Counted from the first letter of the stretch, positions 16,423-24,613 are shown. The stretch: DNA of 28,497 bases from an uncultured Mycoplasmatota bacterium (GCA_900546245.1 URBY01000014.1:1-28497), one strand, 5' to 3'. A program made the numbers and translations. Notes: generated from the letters alone by a model not told the origin.

Positions 16423-18177
16423 TTATTTCTCCTCTAATATAGCCTTAATTCTTCTAACACCAGCAGAACTTGCTTCTTCTTTTTTTATCTTAAAGTGACC
16501 AAGTTCACTTGTGTTATTAACATGTGGTCCTCCGCATAATTCTTTTGAAACATCTCCAATACTATAAACTGTTACAATATCAGGATATTTTTCAATAAAC
16601 ATACATTCAGCACCTGATTTAATAGCTTCTTCTTTACTCATTTCTTTTTTAGTTACAGGTAGATCCTCTTCTATCCATTTATTAACTAAATCTTCTGTTT
16701 TCTTCTTTTCTTCATCTGTTAATTTATGATCACAAGAAAAATCAAAACGCATTCTTTCATCAGTTATATTAGATCCTTTTTGGTGTACATCTTTATTAAC
16801 AACTAATTTTAATGCTGCATTAAGAAGATGAGTTGCTGTATGATATTTAGTTTCTATTTCACTGTTACCAGCAAGTCCACCTTTAAACTTACCAGCAGAT
16901 GCTGTTCTAGATAATTCTTGATGAGCTTTAAATTTTTCATAGAAACCTTTTTCATCTACAGTAAGTCCTCTTTCTTTTGCAAGTTCTAAAGTAAGTTCAA
17001 TTGGGAAACCATAAGTATCATATAATTTAAATGCTAAATCTTTGTTTATTTCATTTTCATTTAAATTTTTAACAATTTTTTCAAACTCTCTAAGTCCTTT
17101 TTCAAGTGTACGATTAAATTTAATTTTTTCATTTTTAAGTACTTCCATAACTACATTTTCATTTGTACTTAATTCACTATAATATTTTTTATATTCATCT
17201 ATTATATTTTTAGCAATTTCACTTTCCCAGTTGCTATTAATATCTATATCTATCATTTTTGCATATCTAATTGCTCTTCTAATTAATCTTCTAAGTATAT
17301 AACCTTGGTCTGTATTACTTGGTTTAATACCTGCTGGGTCACTTGAAATAAATACAGCTGCTTTAATATGATCAGCAATTATTCTAAATGCTTTTTCATT
17401 ACCATAATAACTTTTGCCCGATATTTCTTCTATCTTCTTTATAGTACCTTTCCATATACTTGATTCATAGTTATCATTAACTCCTTCAAGTACTGCTGTT
17501 ATTCTTTCAAGTCCCATACCTGTATCAACATTTTTCTTAGGAAGTACTACTAAAGTTCCATCTTCTTTTCTTTCATATTGCATAAATACATTATTCCATA
17601 TTTCAACCCATCTATCATCTTCTGGATCAAAAGTTTCTGGGATTTCATCATCACTTCTAAAATAGAATATTTCAGTATCTGTTCCACATGGCCCAACTTC
17701 TCCTGCACTCCAGAAATTATCTTCACTAGTTTTTGCTATTCTTTCTTGTTTTATTCCATGACTTAACCAATAATTTTCACTTTCAATATCTTCTTCTAAT
17801 ACATCATTACCTTTAAATACAGTAACTGCAAGTTTTTCAATTGGAATATTAAGTACCTTAGTTAAAAATTCAAAACTATATTCTATACTTTCTTTTTTAA
17901 AGTAATCACCTAAAGACCAGTTACCAAGCATTTCAAAGAATGTATGATGAGTTACATCTCCAACTTCATCTAAGTCATTTGTTCTAATACATTTTTGATA
18001 ATCACAAAGTCTTGTCCCATACGGATGAACTTCACCCATTAAATATGGTACAAGTGGCTGCATACCTGCAGTATTAAATAATACTGATGGATCATTTTCT
18101 GGTACAACTGGCGCACTAGGTATTTGTTTATGTCCTTTACTTACAAAAAATTCTATATATTTATCTCTTATATTCAT
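16423..18177 (-). CDS. alaS: Short-form alanine--tRNA ligase
   Basis: This is a 584-residue AlaRS, against about 870 for the usual enzyme. The class II catalytic core is complete (ending of motif 2 at HHTFFEMLGNWSLGDYFKKE, later GMGLERI) and so is the tRNA-recognition helical region. The editing domain follows with zinc ligands HTATH (446-450) and CGGPH (548-552) and the SSAGVRRI motif. Between about 425 and 446 the chain goes straight from the helical region to the editing domain, so the linker beta-barrel is missing. It also ends after the editing domain, so the C-Ala domain is missing. It is not a broken gene: mltG begins immediately after the stop. cmk lies one base upstream, and a T-box precedes the operon. 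Confidence 0.93.
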   Translation of the reverse strand: MNIRDKYIEFFVSKGHKQIPSAPVVPENDPSVLFNTAGMQPLVPYLMGEVHPYGTRLCDYQKCIRTNDLDEVGDVTHHTFFEMLGNWSLGDYFKKESIEYSFEFLTKVLNIPIEKLAVTVFKGNDVLEEDIESENYWLSHGIKQERIAKTSEDNFWSAGEVGPCGTDTEIFYFRSDDEIPETFDPEDDRWVEIWNNVFMQYERKEDGTLVVLPKKNVDTGMGLERITAVLEGVNDNYESSIWKGTIKKIEEISGKSYYGNEKAFRIIADHIKAAVFISSDPAGIKPSNTDQGYILRRLIRRAIRYAKMIDIDINSNWESEIAKNIIDEYKKYYSELSTNENVVMEVLKNEKIKFNRTLEKGLREFEKIVKNLNENEINKDLAFKLYDTYGFPIELTLELAKERGLTVDEKGFYEKFKAHQELSRTASAGKFKGGLAGNSEIETKYHTATHLLNAALKLVVNKDVHQKGSNITDERMRFDFSCDHKLTDEEKKKTEDLVNKWIEEDLPVTKKEMSKEEAIKSGAECMFIEKYPDIVTVYSIGDVSKELCGGPHVNNTSELGHFKIKKEEASSAGVRRIKAILEEK

Positions 18178-18178
18178 T

Positions 18179-18829
18179 TTAATTACCTTCTTTCACAATA
18201 TTTACTATTTTATTTACTACTTCATCTATAGTCATATTACTAGTATCGATATATATTTGATCATCTGTTTTCTTTAATGCTCCAACTTTTTTATGCATAT
18301 CATTATAATCTCTTTTAGCAATATTATCTCTTATTTCACTTTCACTCATATCAATACCTTTTTCTTTATTTTGTTCAAGCCTTCTTTTTACTCTTTCATC
18401 TAAAGATGCATCAAGATAAAATTTAAAGTCAGCATTTGGAAATACTACTGTTGTAATATCTCTACCTTCCATTATTACATTTTTACCTTTAGCCATATTT
18501 CTTTGAAGAGCTACTAAGTTTTCTCTTACCTTTTCTATACTTGATACCTCAGATACTGTTTTAGTAACATCTTTTTCTCTAATTCTATCAGTTACTTCTT
18601 CTTTATTTAAAAATACTCTAGAGTCTTCTGTTAAATATATATCAATATTTTTTGATATTTCTATAATTTTATCAGTTTCTTCTAAACTTATGCCTTCTTT
18701 TAACATTTCAAGTGCAACACATCTATAAGTTGCTCCTGTATCAATATTAACTAAATTTAATTTTTTTGAAACTAAACTTGAAATAGTTCCTTTCCCACTT
18801 CCAGCAGGTCCATCAATTGCGATTATCAT
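18179..18829 (-). CDS. cmk: Cytidylate kinase
   Basis: Cmk phosphorylates CMP and dCMP with ATP. The 216-residue chain has the P-loop GPAGSGKGT near the N-terminus, IDTGATYRC, the EGRDITTVVFPNADFKFYL stretch, the RRLEQN segment and the RDYND motif, all typical of bacterial Cmk. The longest frame begins at 18850 inside the T-box terminator. The ATG at 18829 follows GGAGGTG at a four-base spacing and gives the normal MIIAIDGPAGSG start. It is the first gene of the T-box operon, with alaS one base after its stop. A pyrimidine-nucleotide kinase under alanine-tRNA control is unusual. Confidence 0.95.
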   Translation of the reverse strand: MIIAIDGPAGSGKGTISSLVSKKLNLVNIDTGATYRCVALEMLKEGISLEETDKIIEISKNIDIYLTEDSRVFLNKEEVTDRIREKDVTKTVSEVSSIEKVRENLVALQRNMAKGKNVIMEGRDITTVVFPNADFKFYLDASLDERVKRRLEQNKEKGIDMSESEIRDNIAKRDYNDMHKKVGALKKTDDQIYIDTSNMTIDEVVNKIVNIVKEGN

Positions 18830-18848
18830 AAAACACCTCCACATATAC

Positions 18849-18904
18849 AAAAAAAGGATAGTACATTATATTTAAGGAGTGCATATGCACGGTACCATCC
18901 TTTT
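18849..18904 (-). terminator. T-box terminator hairpin
   Basis: On the minus strand AAAAGGATGGTAC pairs with GTACTATCCTTTT with one G-U pair, followed by a U run. It uses the T-box bases themselves, so it is mutually exclusive with the antiterminator. Confidence 0.88.
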
Positions 18905-19015
18905 ATTTACTTAATTATTTTAACGATTTTTAAAACCGGCATATAAATGCAACTTCCAGTAACAGCGCTTTCATTAACTTAAAATATTAGTTTCCACCAA
19001 ACACTAACTCTCTAT
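18849..19015 (-). promoter_or_regulatory. T-box riboswitch, probably tRNA(Ala)-sensing
   Basis: A leader of about 165 nt reads, in order: AGAGAG (19013-19008); the conserved Stem I segment UUAGUGUUUGGUGGAAACUAA; UGAA followed by AGCGCU (18969-18964), the specifier region; a hairpin ACUGG...CCGGU; then AAGGAUGGUACC. The antiterminator can be drawn exactly: AAGGA pairs with UCCUU, with a UGGUACC bulge and an inner GUGC-AUAU-GCAC helix. UGGU pairs with an ACCA tRNA end, so the discriminator base is A. That fits tRNA(Ala) and disfavours tRNA(Ser), although AGC is one reading of the specifier; GCG and GCU are the Ala readings. It controls cmk-alaS-mltG. No firm promoter was found; it would lie in the 3' end of the permease gene. 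Confidence 0.9.
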
Positions 19016-19028
19016 AATTTTTTATTAA

Positions 19029-20144
19029 TTACTTTTTACTTTCATTAGTTTTTAACTTATCAAAATTAAATACTTTATACCTTTTATCAAGATATAATAT
19101 AATTCTTTTTATAACTGCTAATAAAGGAACAGTTATACACATTCCAATTATACCAAAAAAATATTCAAATATCAATAAGCCAATTAATATTGTTACTGGA
19201 TGAAGACTCATTGTTTTACCCATTACTATAGGTTGAAATATAAAATTATCAAGTGTTTGTATAATAAGCGCAGATACTAGAATAAATATTCCTACTTGAT
19301 TACTTTGAGTAAATGCGATTATTACTATTGGAACTCCTCCAATAATAGGTCCAATATAAGGAATTATATTCATAACTGAATTAAATAGTGCGAAAAATAT
19401 TGGTGCTTTTAACTTAAAACATGAAAATAATATTAATGAAATAACAAATACGATTATAGTTAATATTAATGTTCCTTTTATAAAACTAAATAAATCTTTA
19501 TTAATATCTTTAAATAATCTTTTAAGTCTTCTTCTATATTTTTTAGGTAAAAGTATATATATATTTTCTTTTATTTTATCATAATCTAAAAGTATATAAA
19601 ATCCTACTATTAATGATAATGCTGCACATGATATAGAAGATACTGCACTTGAAAATATACTTAAACAATTTCTTGGGAAATCAGTTGTAATTTTCTTTAA
19701 TATACATGATATTTCATATTTAATATTTATTTTAAAATCACTATTGTTTGAAAATTTAGATATAATATTATTTATAAATATATTAATCTTATCAACAAGT
19801 TCAGGAACAGAATTGCTTATATCCTTTATTTGACCTATCAATCTTGGAAATAAAAAATATGATATTAAAAATATAATAACAATAATAAAAATAAACAATA
19901 TTAGTGAAGCATATACTCTTTTTATATTCTTTTTTTCTAATTTTACTACAATAGGATCTAATAAATACGCTATTAATATTCCAAAAAATAATGGTGATGA
20001 TATTTTTAATATATTAAAAATAATTTTTGTAATTTTTAGTTCTTTATTAATCATTATTAATATGTATATAAATAATATTATAAAAATATAAAGTAATAGT
20101 TTTAATATAGATTTAATAATATTACTATTTTCTTCTTTTTTCAT
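19029..20144 (-). CDS. AI-2E transporter (PerM) family permease
   Basis: This 371-residue integral membrane protein has about eight transmembrane helices and the family's conserved parts: a YLLDP motif near residue 65, a soluble extracytoplasmic section (about 110-160), LPKKYRRRLKRLFKD, and the signature NSVMNIIPYIGPIIGGVPIV followed by IQTLDNFIFQPIVMGKTMSLHPV. Members export AI-2 or other solutes or act as Na+/H+ antiporters; the substrate here is unknown. The frame starts at a GTG inside the AGGTG ribosome binding site (20153); the ATG at 20144 is preferred. It ends about 15 bases before the T-box leader, with no separate terminator between. Confidence 0.92.
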   Translation of the reverse strand: MKKEENSNIIKSILKLLLYIFIILFIYILIMINKELKITKIIFNILKISSPLFFGILIAYLLDPIVVKLEKKNIKRVYASLILFIFIIVIIFLISYFLFPRLIGQIKDISNSVPELVDKINIFINNIISKFSNNSDFKINIKYEISCILKKITTDFPRNCLSIFSSAVSSISCAALSLIVGFYILLDYDKIKENIYILLPKKYRRRLKRLFKDINKDLFSFIKGTLILTIIVFVISLILFSCFKLKAPIFFALFNSVMNIIPYIGPIIGGVPIVIIAFTQSNQVGIFILVSALIIQTLDNFIFQPIVMGKTMSLHPVTILIGLLIFEYFFGIIGMCITVPLLAVIKRIILYLDKRYKVFNFDKLKTNESKK

Positions 20145-20192
20145 ATTTATCACCTAAATATATTTTTTGTATAAAAACTTATAAATATGCAA

Positions 20193-20219
20193 AAAATAGA
20201 AGACTTAATCTTCTATTTT
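20193..20219 (-). terminator. Terminator enclosing the PHP phosphatase stop codon
   Basis: An 11-bp perfect stem pairs 20193-20203 with 20209-20219. The five-base loop contains the TAA stop (20207-20205), and a U run follows on the minus strand. Confidence 0.88.
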
Positions 20220-20927
20220 ATCATTTAATAATACCTTTGCATTATTTTCAAATATATTATTTATTTGCTTTTGTGTTAAATATTTACCCATTTTTTTCTT
20301 AGCTTTTAAAACAAAAGTATATTCTTCTTTATTATGATGTATATCAGTACCCATAAATGTAATTAAATTTTCTTTTAATAATCTTTTAATAGTTTTTTTA
20401 GCACCTCTGCCATAATCACCTAAAATACTTCCAACATTTGATTGTAAAAGTACACCAAGTTCTTTAAGTTCATATATTTTATTAAAATCTTTTTGGAATG
20501 AAATATATCTCTCAGGATGAGCAAGTATAACTTTATACCCCATATTTATTAAATCTAAAAATATATCATAATATATTTCGTTTTCACCACTCATAGGTAA
20601 TTCAATAAGTAAATATTTAGTATCATTTAAAGAACTAATTATATTATTTTTTAATAAATTTGCTATTTCACTATCAATATATATTTCGTTTCCTAAATAT
20701 AAATTAACATTAACATTGTTTCTTATTAAACCAACCTTTAATCTTTTAAGTACATCTAAATTTTCTTCTCTAGTACTAACATAATTACTATCATTAATAT
20801 AATGTGGTGTTAATATTATATCTGTATATCCAACTTCAGAAAGTTTTTTTATAACATGAACACTTTCTTCTAAAGTCCTAGAACCATCATCTACTCCAAA
20901 TAATAAATGTGAATGTATATCAATCAT
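20205..20927 (-). CDS. CpsB/YwqE-type PHP protein-tyrosine phosphatase
   Basis: This is a 240-residue PHP-domain phosphatase of the CpsB/Wzh/YwqE type, which dephosphorylates the tyrosine cluster of the partner BY-kinase. Metal-ligand motifs are visible: IDIHSHLLFGVDDGS at the N-terminus, TPHY (about 41-44), LGNEIYI, LAHPERY, and GTDIHH near the C-terminus. The frame opens with TTG at 20933, overlapping the kinase stop. The ATG at 20927, ten bases after GGGG, is more likely. It follows the kinase directly in one transcript and ends in a perfect terminator. The kinase-phosphatase pairing matches the capsule and exopolysaccharide control logic of streptococci and bacilli. Confidence 0.93.
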   Translation of the reverse strand: MIDIHSHLLFGVDDGSRTLEESVHVIKKLSEVGYTDIILTPHYINDSNYVSTREENLDVLKRLKVGLIRNNVNVNLYLGNEIYIDSEIANLLKNNIISSLNDTKYLLIELPMSGENEIYYDIFLDLINMGYKVILAHPERYISFQKDFNKIYELKELGVLLQSNVGSILGDYGRGAKKTIKRLLKENLITFMGTDIHHNKEEYTFVLKAKKKMGKYLTQKQINNIFENNAKVLLNDKIED

Positions 20928-20929
20928 AA

Positions 20930-22294
20930 TCAATTATCCCCATAATAGCCATAATACTTACCATATTTACTATTCTTTCTGTTTACATTATTTAATACAT
21001 CTCCAGCAACAGGAGCTTCAACATTTTTAAGCTGTTTTTTAGTACTTTCAAGTACAGATCTTGGAGTTACAGACTCTGAACTTACAATAAGTACTTTATC
21101 AACTAATTTTGACATAATTATTGAATCAGGAAGTCCATTACATGGTACTCCATCAAATATAATAATATCAAATTTAGATCTTAATATTTTAATTAATTCA
21201 CTATTTTTATTTGAATTTAATAATTCACTTGGATTTGGTGGAACAGTACCTCTTGTTATAACATATAAATTTTTAATTGATGTCTTATTTATATAGTCTT
21301 TATAATTAGTCATATCATCAATAAGTAAATTTGATAAACCCTTTGTATTTGATAATTTAAATATTCTATGTTGTCTACCTTTTCTCATATCACAATCAAC
21401 AATTAAAACCTTCTTATCAGTTTGAGTAAATGATATAGCAAGATTTGCACTTATAAAACTTTTACCTTCTCCAGGAATAGAACTTGTTACAAGTATAGTT
21501 TTAAGTTCTGAATCAACTGATGAAAATTGTAAATTTGTTCTAAGTGTTTTAATACTTTCACTAACAACTGATTTTGGATACTTTTGTACAAGTAATTCTA
21601 CTTTTCCTCTATTTTTAGAACCTATATCACTTTTAAATACTTTTGCAATAACAGGCATTCCTATTTCTTCTTCTAAATCATCTGTTAACTTTATTGAATC
21701 ATCAAAATAGTAAATTATAAAAATTACACCGATTGAACCAAATATTGAAATAAATAATGCTATAAAAAAGTCTCTAGTTAAAGTATTATTTGATACTTCT
21801 TCAGGTACTTGTGCTATATCTATAACACTTATATTATTCATTTGATATATTTTAGCAACTTCACCACTAAATACTTGCGCTATTGAATTTGCTATACTAG
21901 CTGAAAGTTCTGGATCAGAATCTGTTACTGATATTTTAAGCATTTCAGTATTTTCATATGCTTCAACAGCAACATTCTGTCCAAGTTCTTCTGCAGTATA
22001 AGTTATACCTGTTTCAGATATAACTTGATCAAGAACTAGTTTACTTTTGATAATTTTAGTATATGTTTCAACTAATTTTTGATTTAATAAAATATCATTT
22101 TGTGTTATTGTTGTACTTGTCTGTGCTTCATTTGACTTTGTCAAAATTATTGTTGTATACGTTGTATAAAGTGGTTTCTTTATACTTTTATCATAAGTAA
22201 ACACTCCAATAACAAAAATAACCACTACCCCACAAATAATAAGAATATATTTTTTTAAATAATTAAAAAAATCTTTAATGTTAATTTCTTCCAT
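20930..22294 (-). CDS. Fused Wzz/BY-kinase polysaccharide co-polymerase (CpsC-CpsD type)
   Basis: This 454-residue protein fuses the chain-length regulator and the tyrosine autokinase, which are separate CpsC and CpsD in many Bacillota. An N-terminal Wzz domain has TM1 (about 16-34), an extracytoplasmic part, and TM2 (about 176-196). The cytoplasmic kinase has Walker A SSIPGEGKS (271-279), Walker A' VLIVDCDMR (296-304) and a Walker B-like FDIIIFDGVP (375-384). The last part is unusual: DGVP replaces the common DTPP. The C-terminus carries a cluster of five tyrosines (444, 447, 448, 450, 451). It has its own TTGAAA-17-TATAAT promoter and is followed by the PHP phosphatase. No glycosyltransferases are in the window. 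Confidence 0.93.
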   Translation of the reverse strand: MEEINIKDFFNYLKKYILIICGVVVIFVIGVFTYDKSIKKPLYTTYTTIILTKSNEAQTSTTITQNDILLNQKLVETYTKIIKSKLVLDQVISETGITYTAEELGQNVAVEAYENTEMLKISVTDSDPELSASIANSIAQVFSGEVAKIYQMNNISVIDIAQVPEEVSNNTLTRDFFIALFISIFGSIGVIFIIYYFDDSIKLTDDLEEEIGMPVIAKVFKSDIGSKNRGKVELLVQKYPKSVVSESIKTLRTNLQFSSVDSELKTILVTSSIPGEGKSFISANLAISFTQTDKKVLIVDCDMRKGRQHRIFKLSNTKGLSNLLIDDMTNYKDYINKTSIKNLYVITRGTVPPNPSELLNSNKNSELIKILRSKFDIIIFDGVPCNGLPDSIIMSKLVDKVLIVSSESVTPRSVLESTKKQLKNVEAPVAGDVLNNVNRKNSKYGKYYGYYGDN

Positions 22295-22340
22295 AATACA
22301 CTTCTCTTTCTTCTCCTATTTACTACACTATACATTTATT

Positions 22341-22369
22341 ATTATACACACATATATATTTATTTTCAA
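22341..22369 (-). promoter_or_regulatory. Promoter of the kinase-phosphatase operon
   Basis: TTGAAA (22369-22364), 17-nt spacer, TATAAT (22346-22341) on the minus strand, 47 bases before the kinase start. It follows the vanZ-type gene's terminator. Confidence 0.82.
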
Positions 22370-22392
22370 GTAACTTTAAATTTTACTTTACA

Positions 22393-22420
22393 AAAAAAGT
22401 TAACTTTTATTAACTTTTTT
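22393..22420 (-). terminator. Terminator overlapping the VanZ-family stop codon
   Basis: A stem of at least 8 bp, AAAGTTAA with TTAACTTT, can be extended by A-U pairs to 11. The loop has six bases and a U run follows on the minus strand. The TAA stop (22402-22400) lies in the stem. Confidence 0.82.
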
Positions 22421-22870
22421 TATTTTACTTTTTAAATATATAAAATTACATAATAAAATAGAAGTTAAAGAACCAAATGAATCTATTAATACATCCTTTA
22501 TTTCAGCACTTCTTCCAGCTATAAACAATTGATGAAATTCATCTGTACATGCATATAAAAAGCATATAAACATAGAATATAAAATAAGTTTTTTATTATT
22601 TTTATAATCAACTATTACTAAAAATGATAAAATTCCTAAAATAAAGTATAAAGAATAATGAGCAAGTTTTCTTATAGGATAACTATATTTTTCTATTATT
22701 ACTTCTTCTTTTTCTTTAGAAATATCACCATAAAACACTTTATATACTTTAACAACAGTTCTATCAATTAAACCACTACTTAAATTAGAACTATCTACTG
22801 CCTTTTGATTTGAAAAAGCAAATATTATCATCATCCATAATATAAGTAAAATAATTTTTAATACTCTCAT
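22400..22870 (-). CDS. VanZ-family membrane protein
   Basis: This 156-residue protein has four transmembrane helices and the VanZ motifs: FSNQ after TM1, a conserved RKLAHYSLY at the start of TM2, and DEFHQLFIAGRSAEIKDVLIDSFGS before TM4. VanZ of the Tn1546 cluster gives low-level teicoplanin resistance. Most family members, like this one, are of unknown function, and some affect cell-surface lipids. The ATG follows GGAAG at a spacing of seven. It lies 10 bases after a 36-residue membrane protein gene and is probably in the same transcript as the LCP gene. There is no vancomycin operon here, so a resistance role is not supported. Confidence 0.88.
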   Translation of the reverse strand: MRVLKIILLILWMMIIFAFSNQKAVDSSNLSSGLIDRTVVKVYKVFYGDISKEKEEVIIEKYSYPIRKLAHYSLYFILGILSFLVIVDYKNNKKLILYSMFICFLYACTDEFHQLFIAGRSAEIKDVLIDSFGSLTSILLCNFIYLKSKIKKVNKS

Positions 22871-22880
22871 AATTTCTTCC

Positions 22881-22991
22881 TTATTTATCTTTTTCTTCTT
22901 TTGATATTTTTCCAGATAATTTTAATGCACAACATATAAATAAAAATGTTATAAATATAAATATTGACAAAATAATTACAAAAAATAGCAT
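22881..22991 (-). CDS. Small single-pass membrane protein (36 aa)
   Basis: This is an open reading frame of 37 codons, beginning MLFFVIILSIFIFITFLF and ending KISKEEKDK. It has one very hydrophobic helix with a Cys-Cys pair near its end and a charged, basic-acidic cytoplasmic-type tail. It has an AAGGAG site at a good distance (AAGGAGTGAATTAT before the ATG) and fits tightly in the gap, ending 10 bases before the VanZ-family start. Position, ribosome binding site and composition argue that it is translated. The sequence gives no family. It may assist the LCP or VanZ neighbours, which is inference. Confidence 0.65.
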   Translation of the reverse strand: MLFFVIILSIFIFITFLFICCALKLSGKISKEEKDK

Positions 22992-23087
22992 ATAATTCAC
23001 TCCTTAAATAAATCTTTACTTATTATATTCAAAAGTGAACAATTTATACTATTTTTCGTAATACAAATTTTGACAAATACTGACAAA

Positions 23088-24524
23088 TTATTTTAAAATT
23101 TCATTTATTTTTGCTTTGGCATTAGTTACAGTATCCTCCATTGGATACATTACCCAACCTTTCATACTATTTAAATGAATTAAATCTTGTCCATCACTTC
23201 CATCAACCGATTGATTTTCAAATGTCCAGTTTGCACCATTTATAGTATCTTTCATAATATTTTCAATTATTTCTCTTGAAAGTGATGTTTCATATAAATC
23301 ACCTAATGAATTTAGAATATTATTATAATTAGCAAGTGTATTTACACTTTTTAATTGTTCAAATATATCCACTATAATTGCTTGACAATTTTTTTGTCTT
23401 TGTCTATCTCTACCAGCAAATGCATTTCTTTCTCTAGCAACAGTTAAAGTTTGAATACCATTTAAATGCTGACATCCTTTTTTAACATTAAGTTTTCTTC
23501 CCTTAGAATCATCATATGAATTTAAAATAACTGCATGTGTTGTTGTAAAGCTTTTATCTGAGCAATATTCTATTCCACCTACAGCATCAACCATTCCAAC
23601 TAAACTATTTGTATTTATTTTTAAATAATAATCAAAATCAATACCAAAATAATTTTCTATTGACTTAATTCTTGTATCAACATCATTAACACCAATAAAA
23701 CTTAAATTATCTCTAATACCATTTGTACCTGAAACAGGAATATAATAATCTCTTGGTATACTAGTTAAGAGAATTTTATGTGTATTCATATTAACAGTTG
23801 CAATCATATTAAAATCACTAAGATTTGCAAAATCAGTTCCACTAATATAAATATTAAACTTTTCTTTACTACTTGTTTTATTAGAATCAACATTATTTTT
23901 TATTTTTATCCTAAATTGATAAACTACTTTATAATTTTCTTTTTTTAAATTAGTATTATTACTAAATAATATTTCATAACTTGAATTACTAATAAGAGCA
24001 AACGAAGCTTGTTTACTACCTATTAAATTAAATAAATTTACAATATTATCTGTTTGAGTTATATTACTTTTTGTATATTTCTTTAAAGTGTCTATTGCAT
24101 TATTAATGTTAGGATCATTATTTACATAATATACTGTATCATTAATGTCATTTCTATTACTAGCTGTATTACCACTATATGTAACAACATAATACGTTAT
24201 ATAATTTTCTTTTTTAGTATTATCAAATGCTTTATCTAAAAACGAATCACCATTATATAAATAGTATGAACAAAATATGCATCCAACTATAGATAAAAAT
24301 GATAAAACAATACCTATAATTTTACATGGTTTATTTTTTAAATTTGTTAAAAAAATACATAATACTTCATATAACGTTAATATCGCTGTTATAATCATCA
24401 TATAATTTTTTGGAATCATGTTTAACTTTACCAGTAAAATTAATAATATTGTAACAAATATTAAATTAAGTATATTTATTATATTTATTTTATTAAACTT
24501 ACTTTCTTTTTTCTTTCTTCTCAT
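23088..24524 (-). CDS. LCP (LytR-CpsA-Psr) family protein, CpsA/Wzg type
   Basis: This 478-residue membrane protein has three N-terminal transmembrane helices, an extracytoplasmic accessory domain (about 90-225) and an LCP catalytic domain (about 235-445). The architecture is that of pneumococcal CpsA/Wzg. LCP motifs are NMNTHKILLTSIPRDYYI, INTNSLVGMVDAVGGIE, and a C-terminal ARERNAFAGRDRQRQKNCQ with the arginines that bind the polyprenyl pyrophosphate. These enzymes attach wall teichoic acids or capsule to peptidoglycan. The frame extends to 24551, over the promoter. The ATG at 24524, after TAGGAG, is preferred. No terminator follows, so it reads into the 36-residue gene and the VanZ-family gene. 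Confidence 0.93.
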   Translation of the reverse strand: MRRKKKESKFNKINIINILNLIFVTILLILLVKLNMIPKNYMMIITAILTLYEVLCIFLTNLKNKPCKIIGIVLSFLSIVGCIFCSYYLYNGDSFLDKAFDNTKKENYITYYVVTYSGNTASNRNDINDTVYYVNNDPNINNAIDTLKKYTKSNITQTDNIVNLFNLIGSKQASFALISNSSYEILFSNNTNLKKENYKVVYQFRIKIKNNVDSNKTSSKEKFNIYISGTDFANLSDFNMIATVNMNTHKILLTSIPRDYYIPVSGTNGIRDNLSFIGVNDVDTRIKSIENYFGIDFDYYLKINTNSLVGMVDAVGGIEYCSDKSFTTTHAVILNSYDDSKGRKLNVKKGCQHLNGIQTLTVARERNAFAGRDRQRQKNCQAIIVDIFEQLKSVNTLANYNNILNSLGDLYETSLSREIIENIMKDTINGANWTFENQSVDGSDGQDLIHLNSMKGWVMYPMEDTVTNAKAKINEILK

Positions 24525-24549
24525 TTTTTTACATCTCCTATATAAAAAC

Positions 24550-24558
24550 ATTATATCA
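24550..24558 (-). promoter_or_regulatory. Extended -10 promoter of the LCP operon
   Basis: TGATATAAT on the minus strand, 25 bases before the LCP start codon, with no good -35. The longest frame's apparent start overlaps this element, which supports the shorter start. Confidence 0.6.
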
Positions 24559-24613
24559 TATTTTTATATTCAAAAAAACAAATGAATATATTTTTTTATA
24601 GTGCTTTACAATA

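Noticed and set aside
16423..18177. AlaRS as a frameshifted or truncated pseudogene
   Set aside because: The stop is directly followed by mltG, with its ribosome binding site inside alaS. There is no leftover C-Ala coding sequence, and the linker deletion is a separate internal event with zinc motifs kept.
20925..20935. UGA read as tryptophan (Mycoplasma-type code)
   Set aside because: The BY-kinase ends at UGA right at the start of the next gene, and all core genes are full length with UGA as stop, so the standard bacterial code applies.
23049..23090. Tandem TGACAAAT and a plus-strand TTGACA near the LCP stop
   Set aside because: There is no -10 at a suitable spacing and no gene to drive on the plus strand. 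An operator role is possible, but two short AT-rich copies are weak evidence.
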